64,000 bases of DNA from Methylocapsa sp036561105 (GCA_036561105.1 DATBPZ010000060.1:32430-96429); one strand, 5' to 3'. Positions 1-9,490 are shown, counted from the first letter of the stretch. Notes: generated by a model not told the origin, from the letters alone. Made by a program: numbers and translations.

Positions 1-683
1 GTTTCCAATCTTTTTTTCTTTTTGCGGATTCCGCATCCCCTATTTGGAGGGCCTGATCTCCGTTCGACACGACTTTGCTTAAGTTTTCGTTAACCGTACG
101 GCCTGTGACGGTCACGCCCGCGGCCGCGCCTCTTTTAAACGCCTGGGCTTGCCGCATCGGAAGATTGTATTCGCCACGTAATCTCATGGCGCGAAAATAC
201 GAGCGGAGCAGTGTGCGCGATGTGCGTTCCGTCACATGCCGGCTGGAAAGCTTGGATTTCTCGAAAACGTGATTGACCATAGAACAGGGTTCCGAACTTA
301 CCGGCCTAAACATGGGATTGTCAGATTGCAGGCGTCGTCAAAAAAATCGGATGCCCCGCGGGTCAGCGGGCGGAAATTCCTATCGTGCAATGCGCCGCAA
401 GCCACGGGCCGCGCCTTTGAAATTGGACTTCAATACCTACACTAGCAAGTTGTTAAAGACTAAAAAAGCGCGTTCTTCTTGCAATGCCAAGTCAAAGTTA
501 ACTCGCTTGCCTATGTGACATCAAAGTCACAATTTCCGCCATGGATACAAACGCCCCGAGTCAACGCGCGGAGCCAAAGCCCCGCCACCGAAATGGATTG
601 AGCGGATCCAAACAAGACCCATATGGGTTTTTCACAATGAACAGGCAACTGTTGCCAGGATTTACCTCGAGGGAGGGTTTCCG
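1..683. other. Gene-free left edge
   Basis: No convincing gene is visible. The short open frames here overlap each other, lack good ribosome binding sites and resemble no family I know. One inverted repeat stands out: TGTGAC and GTCACA at 514-531 separated by six bases. The region could be the control region of a gene left of the window. Confidence 0.5.
514..531. repeat. TGTGAC-N6-GTCACA inverted repeat
   Basis: A perfect 6-bp inverted repeat with a six-base spacer. It looks like a CRP/FNR half-site pair, but the TGTGA and TCACA cores are eight bases apart, whereas CRP sites have six. No gene start lies close by, so function is unknown. Confidence 0.3.
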
Positions 684-1139
684 CTAGGGACTCTGCCGTT
701 TCAAAAAACGTGCGAACGCCGCCAGCGCGACATCGGACACATGATGCTCGATCCCCTCTGCGTCGAGTTCCGCGCAGTCCTCGGGAACCCCGACGGCCCG
801 CAGAAGATCGACGACGAGCCGGTGGCGGGAGCGAACCCGGTCGGCAAGACCATGACCCTCGGGCGTGAGAAACACGCCGCGGTAAAGCTTTGAGGTGGCC
901 AGTCCCTCACGCTTGAGGCGGGTAATCGTCTTGATTGCGGTTGCATGGGTGACACCAAGCCGTCGGGCAATATCCGTCGGCCGCGCCTCGCCATCGCTTG
1001 CCAGGAGATCGTCAATAAGTTCGACATAGTCCTCGAGAACCGCGGTTGCCTGGGCCGAACGGGCTTTTTCAAAGCGCTCTGCCTGAACCGCTTCGCCGGG
1101 GAGTTCGGCGGGCGTCGCCAAAACCGCTTTCTTCACCAT
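684..1139 (-). CDS. mntR: Manganese-responsive regulator MntR (DtxR family)
   Basis: Predicted Mn-dependent transcriptional repressor of about 151 residues. A winged-helix domain at roughly residues 38-95 (helix-turn-helix around DIARRLGVTHATAIKTI) is followed by a short metal-binding and dimer domain. The EGIEHH motif near the C-terminus matches the Glu-x-x-Glu-His ligand cluster of MntR, and RSRHRL supplies the upstream His. There is no SH3-like third domain, which is typical of MntR and unlike full-length DtxR. The ATG at 1139 is preferred; a GTG one codon earlier (1142) has AAGGA at better spacing. It is divergent from mntH, so it probably senses Mn(II) and controls the transporter from the shared intergenic palindromes. 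Confidence 0.88.
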   Translation of the reverse strand: MVKKAVLATPAELPGEAVQAERFEKARSAQATAVLEDYVELIDDLLASDGEARPTDIARRLGVTHATAIKTITRLKREGLATSKLYRGVFLTPEGHGLADRVRSRHRLVVDLLRAVGVPEDCAELDAEGIEHHVSDVALAAFARFLKRQSP

Positions 1140-1201
1140 CACTCATGTTTCCTTGGCCGCACCACGCGCCCACGCCGCTCAAATTCGAACAAACGAGACT
1201 C

Positions 1202-1221
1202 AAGTCAACTTTTTTTGACTT
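1202..1221. promoter_or_regulatory. AAGTCAA/TTGACTT inverted repeat upstream of mntH
   Basis: AAGTCAA and TTGACTT form a perfect 7-bp inverted repeat around a six-base, mostly T spacer. The right arm contains a TTGACT hexamer that could be a -35 box for mntH, although no clear -10 sits at 16-18 bases. It lies in the mntR/mntH divergent gap. Confidence 0.35.
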
Positions 1222-1228
1222 CAAAATG

Positions 1229-1246
1229 ATGTAGCCAAAGCTACAT
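1229..1246. promoter_or_regulatory. Candidate MntR operator
   Basis: ATGTAGC and GCTACAT form a perfect 7-bp inverted repeat around CAAA in the mntR-mntH intergenic region, about 80 bases before the chosen mntH start. Placement between a DtxR-family regulator and a Nramp transporter makes it the best candidate for the metal-dependent operator. The assignment is inferred from position and symmetry. Confidence 0.5.
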
Positions 1247-1324
1247 ATTATGGTATGGGGAGCGCAAGCTGCCGATCAAGAGAGCCCGACTTGTGATTTT
1301 AACGAATGGCTTGAAAGGACATTG

Positions 1325-2653
1325 ATGCCGCTCTCTGCCGTCCAGACGATCCCGCGGAAAATCTCGCCTTCGCTGGGGGCCGCGAACGGCAGCGTGCACG
1401 TGCCAAAATCCGGTCCGGCTTTTCGCAGGTTCCTGAGTTTCGCGGGGCCAGGCTATCTCGTCGCCACCGGCTATATGGATCCCGGCAATTGGGCGACGGC
1501 GCTTGCAGGCGGCTCGCAATTCGGCATGGCGCTGCTGTTCGTCGCGGTTCTGTCGAGCCTGATGGCCATCGTTCTCCAGGCGCTGTCGGCGCGGCTCGCG
1601 TTCGCGACCGGGCACGATCTCGCCCAGAATTGCGGCCAAGCTTTCCCCCGTCCGGTGCGGCTGGTGTTTTGGCTGATCATGGAGCTGGCGATCGTCGCGA
1701 CCGACCTCGCCGAAGTCATCGGCACCGCGATCGGGCTTGAGCTGCTGACCGGCTTGCCACTCGGCGCCGGTGTGATTTTGACCTCGCTCGATGCGTTGCT
1801 CATCTTGGCCTTCACCCGCTTTGGGTTCCGCAAGCTCGAAGCCTTTGTTGTCTCGCTCCTCGTCTTGATCGCGTCCTGTTTCGCGATCGAGCTTGTCCTG
1901 GCCCGGCCAGACATGGCGGATGTCGCCAGGGCCCTTTTGCCCACCCGGGACTTGGTCACAAATCCGGCGATGCTTTATATCGCGCTGGGGATTTTGGGCG
2001 CGACGGTGATGCCGCATAATCTCTATCTGCACTCGGGCATTGTGCTCACGCGCGCGGTCGGTCCCAGCCACGCCGAAAAATCTTCCGCCATCCGCTTTGC
2101 GATTCTCGATTCGACGATCGCGCTGCTTTTCGCGCTGCTGATCAACGGCTCCATTTTGATCCTCGCCGCAGCCGCGTTCCACGCGCACGGTCACCCGGAG
2201 GTCGCCGAATTACCGGATGCCTACCGGCTGATCGCGCCACTGCTCGGCAGTGCGCTCGCCGCCAAACTCTTCGCCATCGCGCTCATTGCCTGCGGATTGA
2301 ACTCGACCCTGACCGCGACCCTCGCCGGTCAGATCGTCATGGAAGGGTTCATCAACATCAAACTCAATCCCGTGGCCAGGCGGCTGCTGACGCGGCTCGT
2401 CGCCATCGTGCCCGCCGTTGGCGTCATCCTCATCGGCGGCGCCAGCGCGACCAACGGCTTGCTGGTCCTCAGCCAAGTCGTCCTGAGTCTCACCTTACCC
2501 TTCGCGGTCGTTCCCCTGGTGTGGTTTACCGCCTCACGCAAGAGGATGGGCGGGCTGAAAGCGCCGCTCGCGACCACCGCCATCGCCGCCGTCATCGCCG
2601 TCGCGATCATCGCCTTGAACGCCAAACTTGTTTTCGACGCCATCGCTGGGTGA
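1325..2653 (+). CDS. mntH: Nramp-family Mn(II)/divalent metal:H+ symporter MntH
   Basis: Integral inner-membrane metal transporter of 442 residues with about 11 hydrophobic segments. The Nramp signature lies in the first helix as YMDPGNWAT, the metal-binding Asp-Pro-Gly motif, and the second signature is MPHNLYLHS in the sixth helix. Both hold the ligands expected for Mn2+/Fe2+ transport. The ATG at 1325 is chosen because GAAAGGA lies seven bases upstream; an in-frame ATG at 1250 would add 25 poorly hydrophobic residues and sits against the palindrome, probably inside the promoter. It is divergent from mntR and converges on valS with 13 bases between stops. Expression is likely repressed by MntR when Mn is plentiful. 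Confidence 0.93.
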   Translation: MPLSAVQTIPRKISPSLGAANGSVHVPKSGPAFRRFLSFAGPGYLVATGYMDPGNWATALAGGSQFGMALLFVAVLSSLMAIVLQALSARLAFATGHDLAQNCGQAFPRPVRLVFWLIMELAIVATDLAEVIGTAIGLELLTGLPLGAGVILTSLDALLILAFTRFGFRKLEAFVVSLLVLIASCFAIELVLARPDMADVARALLPTRDLVTNPAMLYIALGILGATVMPHNLYLHSGIVLTRAVGPSHAEKSSAIRFAILDSTIALLFALLINGSILILAAAAFHAHGHPEVAELPDAYRLIAPLLGSALAAKLFAIALIACGLNSTLTATLAGQIVMEGFINIKLNPVARRLLTRLVAIVPAVGVILIGGASATNGLLVLSQVVLSLTLPFAVVPLVWFTASRKRMGGLKAPLATTAIAAVIAVAIIALNAKLVFDAIAG

Positions 2654-2666
2654 AGAAAAGCGGGTG

Positions 2667-5549
2667 CTAGAGATCGCCCAGCCGGGTCCGCGCCGCTTCG
2701 AGCTTTTCGGCGCGCGACAGAGCCTCGCTGAGTCTTTCGCGGTTCTCCTCAATCACCTCTTCCGGCGCGCGGGAGACAAAGTCGGCATTGTTGAGCTTTG
2801 ACTCGATCTTCCCAGCCTCGCCCGTCAGCTTGGCGATTTCCTTGGCCAGCCTTGCCTGCTCCGCCGCAATGTCCACGATGCCTTGCAGCGGCAAGGCCGC
2901 GAGCGTTTTCCGCACGATCATCTGCACAGATTTTTCCGGCGGATCGGCGGCAAAGGAAATGTCCGACAGCCGGGCAAGACGCTTGAGCGTTTCATCCCAA
3001 GTTTCCGCACGTGATTTGGCCTCGGGCGAGGCATTCACGAGCACGAGCGGAATTTGCGCGGCCGCGGGCACATTCATTTCCGCTCGCACCGAACGAATTT
3101 CCGAAATCAGATCGACGATAAAACCGATCTCGGATTCCGCCGCCGGATTTTCATATCCCTCCAGCCGGGGCCATTCGGCAAGCGCCAGGACGCTCGCGCG
3201 GGGCAGTTCGGGGGTGGCGGTGATCGCCCAAAGCTCCTCGGTCATGAACGGCATGAACGGATGCAGGAGTTTTGTGATTTCTTCGAGGACAAAGGCGGTC
3301 GCGGCGCGGGTCTCCTCTTTGGCTGGACCGTCGGCGCCTTGCAGAAGCGGCTTGGCGAGTTCGAGATACCAGTCACAAAAAATATTCCAGACGAACCGAT
3401 AGGCGGCATTGGCGGCGTCGTTGAACCGATAGGCTTCGATCGCGGCGGTGACATCGGCGAGCGCCTTGGCGGTTTCCCCGATGATCCAGCCGTTGAGCGT
3501 GATTTGGACCTGATGCGGATCGAACGCGGCTTGCCGCACGCAGCCGTTCATTTCGGCGAAACGCGCCGCGTTCCAGAGTTTCGTGCCAAAATTGCGATAG
3601 CCTTCGATGCGTTGCGTCGAAAGTTTGATGTCGCGTCCCTGTGCCGCCATGGCGGCGAGCGTGAAGCGCAACGCGTCGGCGCCATAGGTCTCGATGAGAT
3701 TTAAGGGATCGACCACATTGCCCTTGGACTTCGACATTTTCGCGCCCTTCTCGTCGCGGACGAGGGCGTGAATATAGATGTCTTGAAACGGCACTTCGTC
3801 CATGAAATGCAGGCCCATCATCATCATCCGGGCGACCCAGAAGAAGATGATGTCGAAGCCAGTGACGAGCACGCTCGTCGGATAGCGATGTTTCAGCTCC
3901 GGCGTCTCATCCGGCCAGCCGAGAGTTGAGAAAGGCCAGAGCGCGGAGGAAAACCAAGTGTCGAGGACGTCGGGATCGCGCCACATGGGAATCGCGTTAG
4001 CCGAATGCTGGAGGTCGAATGCCGCCAACGAATCTTTGACAATGATGACTGGCCTACCATAAAAATTCTCAGCTTGGCCGAGGGCGTCATTTTCGGTCGC
4101 CGCGACGAATAGGCTTGGGTTTCCTTCGATCCAGTTTATTTGGCCGCCCGAGATAGCAAGAGAATGGGTCCTCCCATCCGCTTGCTTGCCGGGTCCATAC
4201 CAAGCTGGAATTTGATGCCCCCACCAGAGTTGTCGTGAGATGCACCAAGGCTGGATGTTGTCGAGCCATTGGAAATAAGTCTTCTCCCAGGTCTCCGGGA
4301 TGAACTTCGTCCTTCCCTCGTGCACGGCGGCGAGCGCTGGCTGCGCCAAGGTCTTGGCATCGACATACCATTGCTCGGTCAGCCAGGGCTCGATGGTGAC
4401 TCCTGAGCGGTCTCCATGCGGAACCATATGAGTATGCGGCTCGATCTGTGCCAATAGTTCAAAGCTATCCATCAGCTCGACTATCTTTTGGCGAGCCAAG
4501 AAGCGATCGACTCCATGGAGTTGTTGGACCTCGTTAATTCCCCTTGTCGCAGTTTCGCCGAGTTCTCTGACCGGCAAATCATACGCCGGTAAACCGCGCA
4601 TGAACTCAGCGTTTCCCAATACATAAATACAAGCTTCCGCGTCGAGCACATTGATCAGCGGCAACCCGTGCCTTTTACCCACCTCAAAGTCATTAAAATC
4701 ATGCGCCGGTGTGATCTTCACCGCGCCGGTGCCTTTTTCTGGATCTGAATATTCGTCGGCGACGATCGGAATTAGGCGCCCGACCAGCGGCAGTCGAACC
4801 TTTTTGCCCTGCAGATGCAAATACCGCTCATCCGTTGGATGCACCGCGACGGCCGTATCGCCGAGCATGGTTTCCGGCCGCGTCGTCGCGACCACGATAA
4901 ACTCGCCGGTCTCTTTCTCCGCATCATCGACGACCGGATATTTGAAATGCCAAAGATGGCCCTTGGTCTCGACCTGCACGACCTCGAGATCGGAGATCGC
5001 CGTTTGCAGTTTCGGATCCCAATTGACGAGACGCTTGTCCTTGTAAATCAAGCTTTCATTATAAAGCGCGACAAAAACTTTGGTCACCGCGCGCGACAAA
5101 CCTTCGTCCAAGGTAAAACGCTCGCGCGACCAGTCGCACGAAGCCCCGAGCCGCTTCAATTGCTCGATGATCGCGCCGCCCGATTGCGCCTTCCACTCCC
5201 AGACACGGTTTAAGAACTCTTCGCGGCCCAGAGCGAGGCGGCCGGGTTGTTGGGCCTCCATCAATTGCCGCTCGACCACCATCTGGGTCGCGATGCCCGC
5301 ATGATCGGTGCCTGGCTGCCACAGCACATCCTTGCCGCGCATCCGCTCGAACCGGCAGAGAATGTCCTGCAAGGTCGTATTGAGCGCGTGCCCCATATGC
5401 AGAGAGCCGGTCACATTCGGCGGCGGAATGACAATCGTGAAAGGCGCCGCCCCTGCTCGCTCTGGACGGCCCGCCCGGAAGGCGCCAGCAGCCTCCCATA
5501 GAGCCGAGATACGGCCCTCGACCGCGTTGGGATCGAACGTCTTTTCCAT
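2667..5549 (-). CDS. valS: Valyl-tRNA synthetase
   Basis: Class I aminoacyl-tRNA synthetase of 960 residues that charges tRNA-Val and edits Thr-tRNA-Val. The HIGH motif is HMGH at residues 51-54 within PPPNVTGSLHMGHAL. The KMSKS motif is AKMSKSKGN near residue 604. The C-terminus is a coiled-coil arm rich in Ala, Lys and Glu, as in ValRS. The start is the ATG before EKTFDPNAVE; 81 upstream in-frame residues are Arg/Pro-rich and look untranslated. It is last in a pcm-tolC-popZ-valS series. The stretch coding for about residues 290-520 (3990-4680) is visibly AT-richer than both flanks, and it carries an extra loop after IPAWYGP. Confidence 0.96.
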   Translation of the reverse strand: MEKTFDPNAVEGRISALWEAAGAFRAGRPERAGAAPFTIVIPPPNVTGSLHMGHALNTTLQDILCRFERMRGKDVLWQPGTDHAGIATQMVVERQLMEAQQPGRLALGREEFLNRVWEWKAQSGGAIIEQLKRLGASCDWSRERFTLDEGLSRAVTKVFVALYNESLIYKDKRLVNWDPKLQTAISDLEVVQVETKGHLWHFKYPVVDDAEKETGEFIVVATTRPETMLGDTAVAVHPTDERYLHLQGKKVRLPLVGRLIPIVADEYSDPEKGTGAVKITPAHDFNDFEVGKRHGLPLINVLDAEACIYVLGNAEFMRGLPAYDLPVRELGETATRGINEVQQLHGVDRFLARQKIVELMDSFELLAQIEPHTHMVPHGDRSGVTIEPWLTEQWYVDAKTLAQPALAAVHEGRTKFIPETWEKTYFQWLDNIQPWCISRQLWWGHQIPAWYGPGKQADGRTHSLAISGGQINWIEGNPSLFVAATENDALGQAENFYGRPVIIVKDSLAAFDLQHSANAIPMWRDPDVLDTWFSSALWPFSTLGWPDETPELKHRYPTSVLVTGFDIIFFWVARMMMMGLHFMDEVPFQDIYIHALVRDEKGAKMSKSKGNVVDPLNLIETYGADALRFTLAAMAAQGRDIKLSTQRIEGYRNFGTKLWNAARFAEMNGCVRQAAFDPHQVQITLNGWIIGETAKALADVTAAIEAYRFNDAANAAYRFVWNIFCDWYLELAKPLLQGADGPAKEETRAATAFVLEEITKLLHPFMPFMTEELWAITATPELPRASVLALAEWPRLEGYENPAAESEIGFIVDLISEIRSVRAEMNVPAAAQIPLVLVNASPEAKSRAETWDETLKRLARLSDISFAADPPEKSVQMIVRKTLAALPLQGIVDIAAEQARLAKEIAKLTGEAGKIESKLNNADFVSRAPEEVIEENRERLSEALSRAEKLEAARTRLGDL

Positions 5550-5718
5550 TGAGAGTGTTCCGCGTTTCGCTTGCGCGCTCAGCGAGCCGGCATGGCCAGC
5601 TGCATCAGCTGTGAGCGATGGCAAACAAGCGGCCAAAAAGCAAGAGCGCGGGGACGCCGGGCCCCCCGCCGCGCGGGGCTTAAGGCGGAAGCAGCCGCGC
5701 CACTGGCGGCACCCCCGG

Positions 5719-6135
5719 TTATTCGCCGCGCGCGACCCGCGCGATCTCGGCGGCAACGAGACGTTCCACGATTCCCGGCAGATTGTCATCAAGCCAGGTT
5801 TTGAGCATGGGACGCAGCATCTCGCGGGTCAGACCGACGACGGCGTCGCTGTGCTGAACAAAGCGGCTGGCAAGCAGCGTGTTGAAGGCCTCGCGCACGG
5901 AACTGTTGGTGGCGTTTGAAACGCGAGGAGCGCCCACGCGCGGCCCTTGTTCGGCGCCGTCTCCATTAAGGTGCGGCCGTTGGACCTCCTCCTGCGGGCC
6001 AGCTTGGCTCGCGGATAATGCTTGGTCGTCGGCGATGATGCGCCGGATTGAAGCGAGAATTTCTTCCATGGAAGGTTCGTGCGGCCTTTGCTGCGCCATG
6101 GGCTCGTCTTTTGGGAGGGGATTGGCTGCGTTCAT
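5719..6135 (-). CDS. popZ: PopZ-type polar organizing protein (DUF2497)
   Basis: Small acidic protein of 138 residues. The N-terminal signature EPSMEEILASIRRIIADD (about residues 21-38) and a C-terminal helical block from about 78 to 138 (REAFNTLLASRF, then MLRPMLKTWLDDNLP) match the two conserved ends of the alphaproteobacterial PopZ/DUF2497 family. The central region is short and proline-poor compared with Caulobacter PopZ, as in many Hyphomicrobiales. PopZ forms a polar mesh that anchors ParB-parS and recruits cell-cycle proteins; this is family knowledge. The start at 6135 has GAGG eight bases upstream; an internal ATG at 6099 is the alternative. The position between tolC and valS is typical of the order. 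Confidence 0.85.
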   Translation of the reverse strand: MNAANPLPKDEPMAQQRPHEPSMEEILASIRRIIADDQALSASQAGPQEEVQRPHLNGDGAEQGPRVGAPRVSNATNSSVREAFNTLLASRFVQHSDAVVGLTREMLRPMLKTWLDDNLPGIVERLVAAEIARVARGE

Positions 6136-6321
6136 GATCAGGCCTCTAAAGCAGGGTGCGCAGACCTAGAGCAATCGCTAACGCACGGGAAAAGAGCTAT
6201 CGGGCCCAGGAAGGTGTCCCGCCGGAGCCTGCAAACTGACAGGATTTGTTCCTGTTTGACAAGTCGATGCGCAGCTTGGCCTATGCGCCTTGACCCAAGC
6301 TTGCGGAAGGAAGCCTGATCG

Positions 6322-7782
6322 TTAGCGCCCATCCGGGGTGCGAAGGCCGATCCATTTGTCCTTGACCTGATCGTAATGGATGGTCGGGTCATATTGCGTG
6401 ACGGTCAGATTAAGATTGGCCGCGGCCAGCCGGCCGATCGCCGCCATGACCGCGTAGGAGGCGACGACCCGGTCGCGCTGCGCGATCACAAGACTGACAC
6501 GCGTGTTGAGCAAGACCTGCTGGGCGAAAAGAATATCGAAAGTGGTGCGCTGGCCGACGTCCGCCTCCTGCCGGATTCCGTCGAGCGCGATCTCCGCCGC
6601 CTTGACCGCGGCCTTCGAGGATTGGATCACCGCCCGCGCGGTGTCGAGTTGGCCCCAGGAAGACACCACGGACGCGCGAATGATGTCGCGCTGAAGATCG
6701 GCTTGCAGGCGGGCCTGACCCAGCGTTTCCTTGGCCTGGCGCACGCGCGCGTAGACTTCGCCTCCTTCATAGATCGGCACGGTTACCTGCCCCATGATCG
6801 AACCGTTGAAGAAACGTTCTCCCTGGATACCGGTATTGTTATAATTTTGCTGAACATTGCCGACGAGGTTGACCGTCGGGTAGAGTTCTCCCTCGACAAG
6901 CTTGACCTGAAGGGCAGCCGCATCCGTCTCGTGCAAAGCGGCTTGAATGGCGGGATGCTCGGCCAGCGCCAAGTCTACTGCTGTGCCAAGCGAGCGCGGC
7001 AGTAAGGATTCAATAGTGCGCGCCGGTTCGAGCCGCGTCGGTTCGACGCCGATGATCTGGCGGTAATTGGCGACGCTGTCTTGAAGGATGGCTTGCGCGG
7101 TAAAATAATCGGAGCGTGCCGTCGCAAGACTTGATTCGGCCTGGGCGACGTCGGTCCGTGTCACCTCGCCAACCGTGAACCGGTCGCGGGTTTGCCGCAA
7201 TTGCTCTTCGAGGACGATGATGTTGTTCTTACGCAGATCGAGGATCGCCGTATCGCGCAGGACGTTCATATAGGCGGTCGCGCCGGCGATGAGCACGCTT
7301 TGCTCCGTATTCCGCAGTGTCTCGCGTGCACCGAAGATGGTCGATTCGGCCTGCCGCACGCCGTTGACCGTGCGGTTGCCGTTAAAGAGATTTTGGGTAA
7401 CGGTCAGCCCGAGCGATCCCGGGTCGGTCCCCTGCCGTGTCCCAAGCCGGGTTCTGGTCACTGGAGCGTTCGTGCCGAGCCCGGTCGTCGCCGTTCCGAT
7501 GGCGGACAGGTCAAAATAATTATAGCCATATTGCCCTGTGGCGACGGCCGTCGGCCGCCAGCTGGAGGTTGCGCGAGGCAAATTTTCGTCCGTGGCGCGG
7601 ACCCCGGCGCGTTCCTGGTTCAAGTCCGGGTTGCCCGCATAGGCGCGCGCCAAGGCGCTCGACATCGTTTCTGCGTGGCTGGCCAAATGGCAAAGCGGGG
7701 ACAAAACAATAAAAAATCCAGCAAGTCCCGCGAAAAAGGCGCGCGGCCGGATTATTTTACGAGCTAGGGCAGCACGGCGCAT
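6322..7782 (-). CDS. tolC: TolC-family outer membrane channel protein
   Basis: Outer membrane efflux/type I secretion channel of 486 residues. It begins with a basic N-terminus, a hydrophobic stretch and an Ala-x-Ala-like cleavage region (HLASHAETM), consistent with a Sec signal peptide of about 37 residues. Two OEP repeats follow, with the typical SLGLTVTQNLFNG and GQVTVPIYEGGEVYARVRQA strands and long coiled-coil helices. The start at 7782 is chosen because the 47 in-frame residues upstream do not form a signal peptide. It follows pcm with a 137-base gap and is probably co-transcribed. No inner-membrane partner is adjacent, although an RND pair lies at 42509-46777. Confidence 0.92.
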   Translation of the reverse strand: MRRAALARKIIRPRAFFAGLAGFFIVLSPLCHLASHAETMSSALARAYAGNPDLNQERAGVRATDENLPRATSSWRPTAVATGQYGYNYFDLSAIGTATTGLGTNAPVTRTRLGTRQGTDPGSLGLTVTQNLFNGNRTVNGVRQAESTIFGARETLRNTEQSVLIAGATAYMNVLRDTAILDLRKNNIIVLEEQLRQTRDRFTVGEVTRTDVAQAESSLATARSDYFTAQAILQDSVANYRQIIGVEPTRLEPARTIESLLPRSLGTAVDLALAEHPAIQAALHETDAAALQVKLVEGELYPTVNLVGNVQQNYNNTGIQGERFFNGSIMGQVTVPIYEGGEVYARVRQAKETLGQARLQADLQRDIIRASVVSSWGQLDTARAVIQSSKAAVKAAEIALDGIRQEADVGQRTTFDILFAQQVLLNTRVSLVIAQRDRVVASYAVMAAIGRLAAANLNLTVTQYDPTIHYDQVKDKWIGLRTPDGR

Positions 7783-7919
7783 CAACGGACACTCATCAAC
7801 TCTTTTAGCTTGGAGTGGCGACGACTTGCCAGACCAGCGAACAATATCATCAAATCCGAGTGCCGCCGCCAAATTGTGACGATTGCGGCAAACCTTGCCA
7901 GTTCCTCCAGGGTAATCCG

Positions 7920-8642
7920 TCAAAAAAACGTGAATTGCTCGGTCCGCCGGAAAGCGTCGAGGAATGGAGCCGAAGCATCGAACAAAACCCGATAACCCGT
8001 TGCTCCGTCAATCTTTTCGTAGCGCACGGCTTTGCTAGCCCGCCCCGTCAGATCGCCAGGAAGCGGCATGAATGCCGCCAAACGGCCGCCATCCTTAAGT
8101 TGCGCAAAGAGAGCATCGAGATTGGCCTCAACCGCCCCGTGAACGAAAATCACGTCAAAGGGCGCCTCGTGAGGCGCACCGCCTTCCAGCGCACCGAGAA
8201 CGGTTTGCACCTTCGTCAATCCAGCGGAATCGAGATTGGACCGTAATGCTTTGCAGAGCGCCGGGTCTGATTCGAGTGCGACGACAGTCCCGGCCAATCC
8301 CGCCAGCAGCGCTGATGAATAACCGGTTGCCGCCCCAACATCGAGCACACGATCAGTCGATGTCACATGAACGCCTTGGATGAGACGCGCCAGGATGAGC
8401 GGCGGCAAAAGTGTGCGACGCTCACCACCTGCGTTCAGCTGCAACCCATTATCCGAATAAGCCAGCGGCGCCAGTTCGGCAGGGAGAAAATCTTCACGCG
8501 GAACGTCCAGCATCCTGGCCAAGAGGGCTTGATCGGTCACGTCAAAAGTCCGCACCTGGCAATCGACCATGGTGCGGCGGTTGAGCGAGGATTGCAAAGA
8601 CCGCTCCACGGTGTCTATCTTTTCAACGCTGGTCGCCTGCAT
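7920..8642 (-). CDS. pcm: Protein-L-isoaspartate O-methyltransferase
   Basis: SAM-dependent methyltransferase of 240 residues of the PCMT family, which repairs isoaspartyl damage in proteins. The entry motif MVDCQVRTFDVTD (about residues 25-37) is that of the alphaproteobacterial form. SAM motif I is VLDVGAATGYSSALLA, followed by the acidic VVALESD strand end; PFDVIFVHGAVE is the post-II motif. The start at 8642 is the ATG before QATSVEKID with AAGGAG upstream at wide spacing; the internal ATG at MVDCQV is possible. It heads the pcm-tolC-popZ-valS series found in many rhizobia. Some members of this alphaproteobacterial branch may not act on isoaspartate; the sequence cannot settle that. Confidence 0.85.
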   Translation of the reverse strand: MQATSVEKIDTVERSLQSSLNRRTMVDCQVRTFDVTDQALLARMLDVPREDFLPAELAPLAYSDNGLQLNAGGERRTLLPPLILARLIQGVHVTSTDRVLDVGAATGYSSALLAGLAGTVVALESDPALCKALRSNLDSAGLTKVQTVLGALEGGAPHEAPFDVIFVHGAVEANLDALFAQLKDGGRLAAFMPLPGDLTGRASKAVRYEKIDGATGYRVLFDASAPFLDAFRRTEQFTFF

Positions 8643-8896
8643 GATTTCCCGACAACTCCTTTTTGTGGCTAGACTTCGCGAAACCTCGCGGGTATCTAGC
8701 CGCCGTGCCGAGTTATAGATTTTACCCCGGCTTCTGTCCATCAAAACGCCGGTTATCAAGCCGCGATTCAAACCGAACAAGCGCACTTGCGGCTCGGTCA
8801 GGACATTGCAAAGGCAATTTTGGCCTTAGCACGGCCCATTGTGGCACTCGTGCGGATATGACGATACCAAGCAGATCAAAACCGGGGAGCTAGTCA

Positions 8897-9463
8897 ATGT
8901 CCGAATCGCCAGCCGAGCATTTCGAGCATGCCGAACACGCAGAACATGCTTCTCTGCTGGGTGACCCTTTTCTCATGAGAGTTTCGGTCACAATTGCGAT
9001 CCTCGCGGTCGTCGCCGCCACGGTCGGCAGCCTTGAGACGCTTGAAACCGCCGCTGCGATGAACGCCAAGAACACGGCGGTCCTCTTGCAGAACCAGGCG
9101 ACCGACAATTGGAATTTTTATCAAGCGAAAAGCATCAAGAAGAATCTCTATGCCATCGCTGCTGCCAACGCCGGGCCCCAGGCTGACGATTTTAAGAATC
9201 AGGCAGAGCGATACGGAAAGGATGAGGAGGAGCTGTTCGCCAAGGGCAAAATACTGGAACAGCAAACCGAGGAAAAGCTTCACGAGAGTGAGGGCCACGA
9301 ACACCGCCATCATATTTTGACGGCCGCCGTCACGTTTCTCCATGTCGCGATCGCCATAGCGACCATTTCAATCATTATGCGCGGCCAGCGGTGGCCATGG
9401 TACACCGCTCTCGTGCTCGGCGCGCTGGGCTCAATCGGCGCGGCCTATGCTTATCTCAGCTGA
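8897..9463 (+). CDS. DUF4337-type membrane protein
   Basis: A 188-residue protein with a His/Glu-rich N-terminus (EHFEHAEHAEHAS), one transmembrane helix at about residues 27-47, a charged amphipathic middle (about 60-140) likely to form a coiled coil, and two C-terminal helices (about 142-162 and 166-187). The pattern and the ATDNWNFYQAKSIK segment match the DUF4337 family, whose function is unknown. The gene stands alone on the plus strand between the divergent pcm and a minus-strand secreted protein, and ends just before a strong hairpin. The His-rich segment could bind metal, but nothing else supports that. Confidence 0.8.
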   Translation: MSESPAEHFEHAEHAEHASLLGDPFLMRVSVTIAILAVVAATVGSLETLETAAAMNAKNTAVLLQNQATDNWNFYQAKSIKKNLYAIAAANAGPQADDFKNQAERYGKDEEELFAKGKILEQQTEEKLHESEGHEHRHHILTAAVTFLHVAIAIATISIIMRGQRWPWYTALVLGALGSIGAAYAYLS

Positions 9464-9490
9464 AATTACTATCACCCCGTAGCAAATGAG

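Noticed and set aside
75..518. Three overlapping short plus-strand frames at the left edge
   Set aside because: They overlap one another, lack ribosome sites and have no recognisable product.
514..531. CRP site
   Set aside because: The TGTGA and TCACA cores are eight bases apart instead of six and no gene start is close.
1241..2194. 317-codon minus-strand frame opposite mntH
   Set aside because: Low-complexity Arg/Gln/Asp composition; a shadow of the GC-rich mntH frame.
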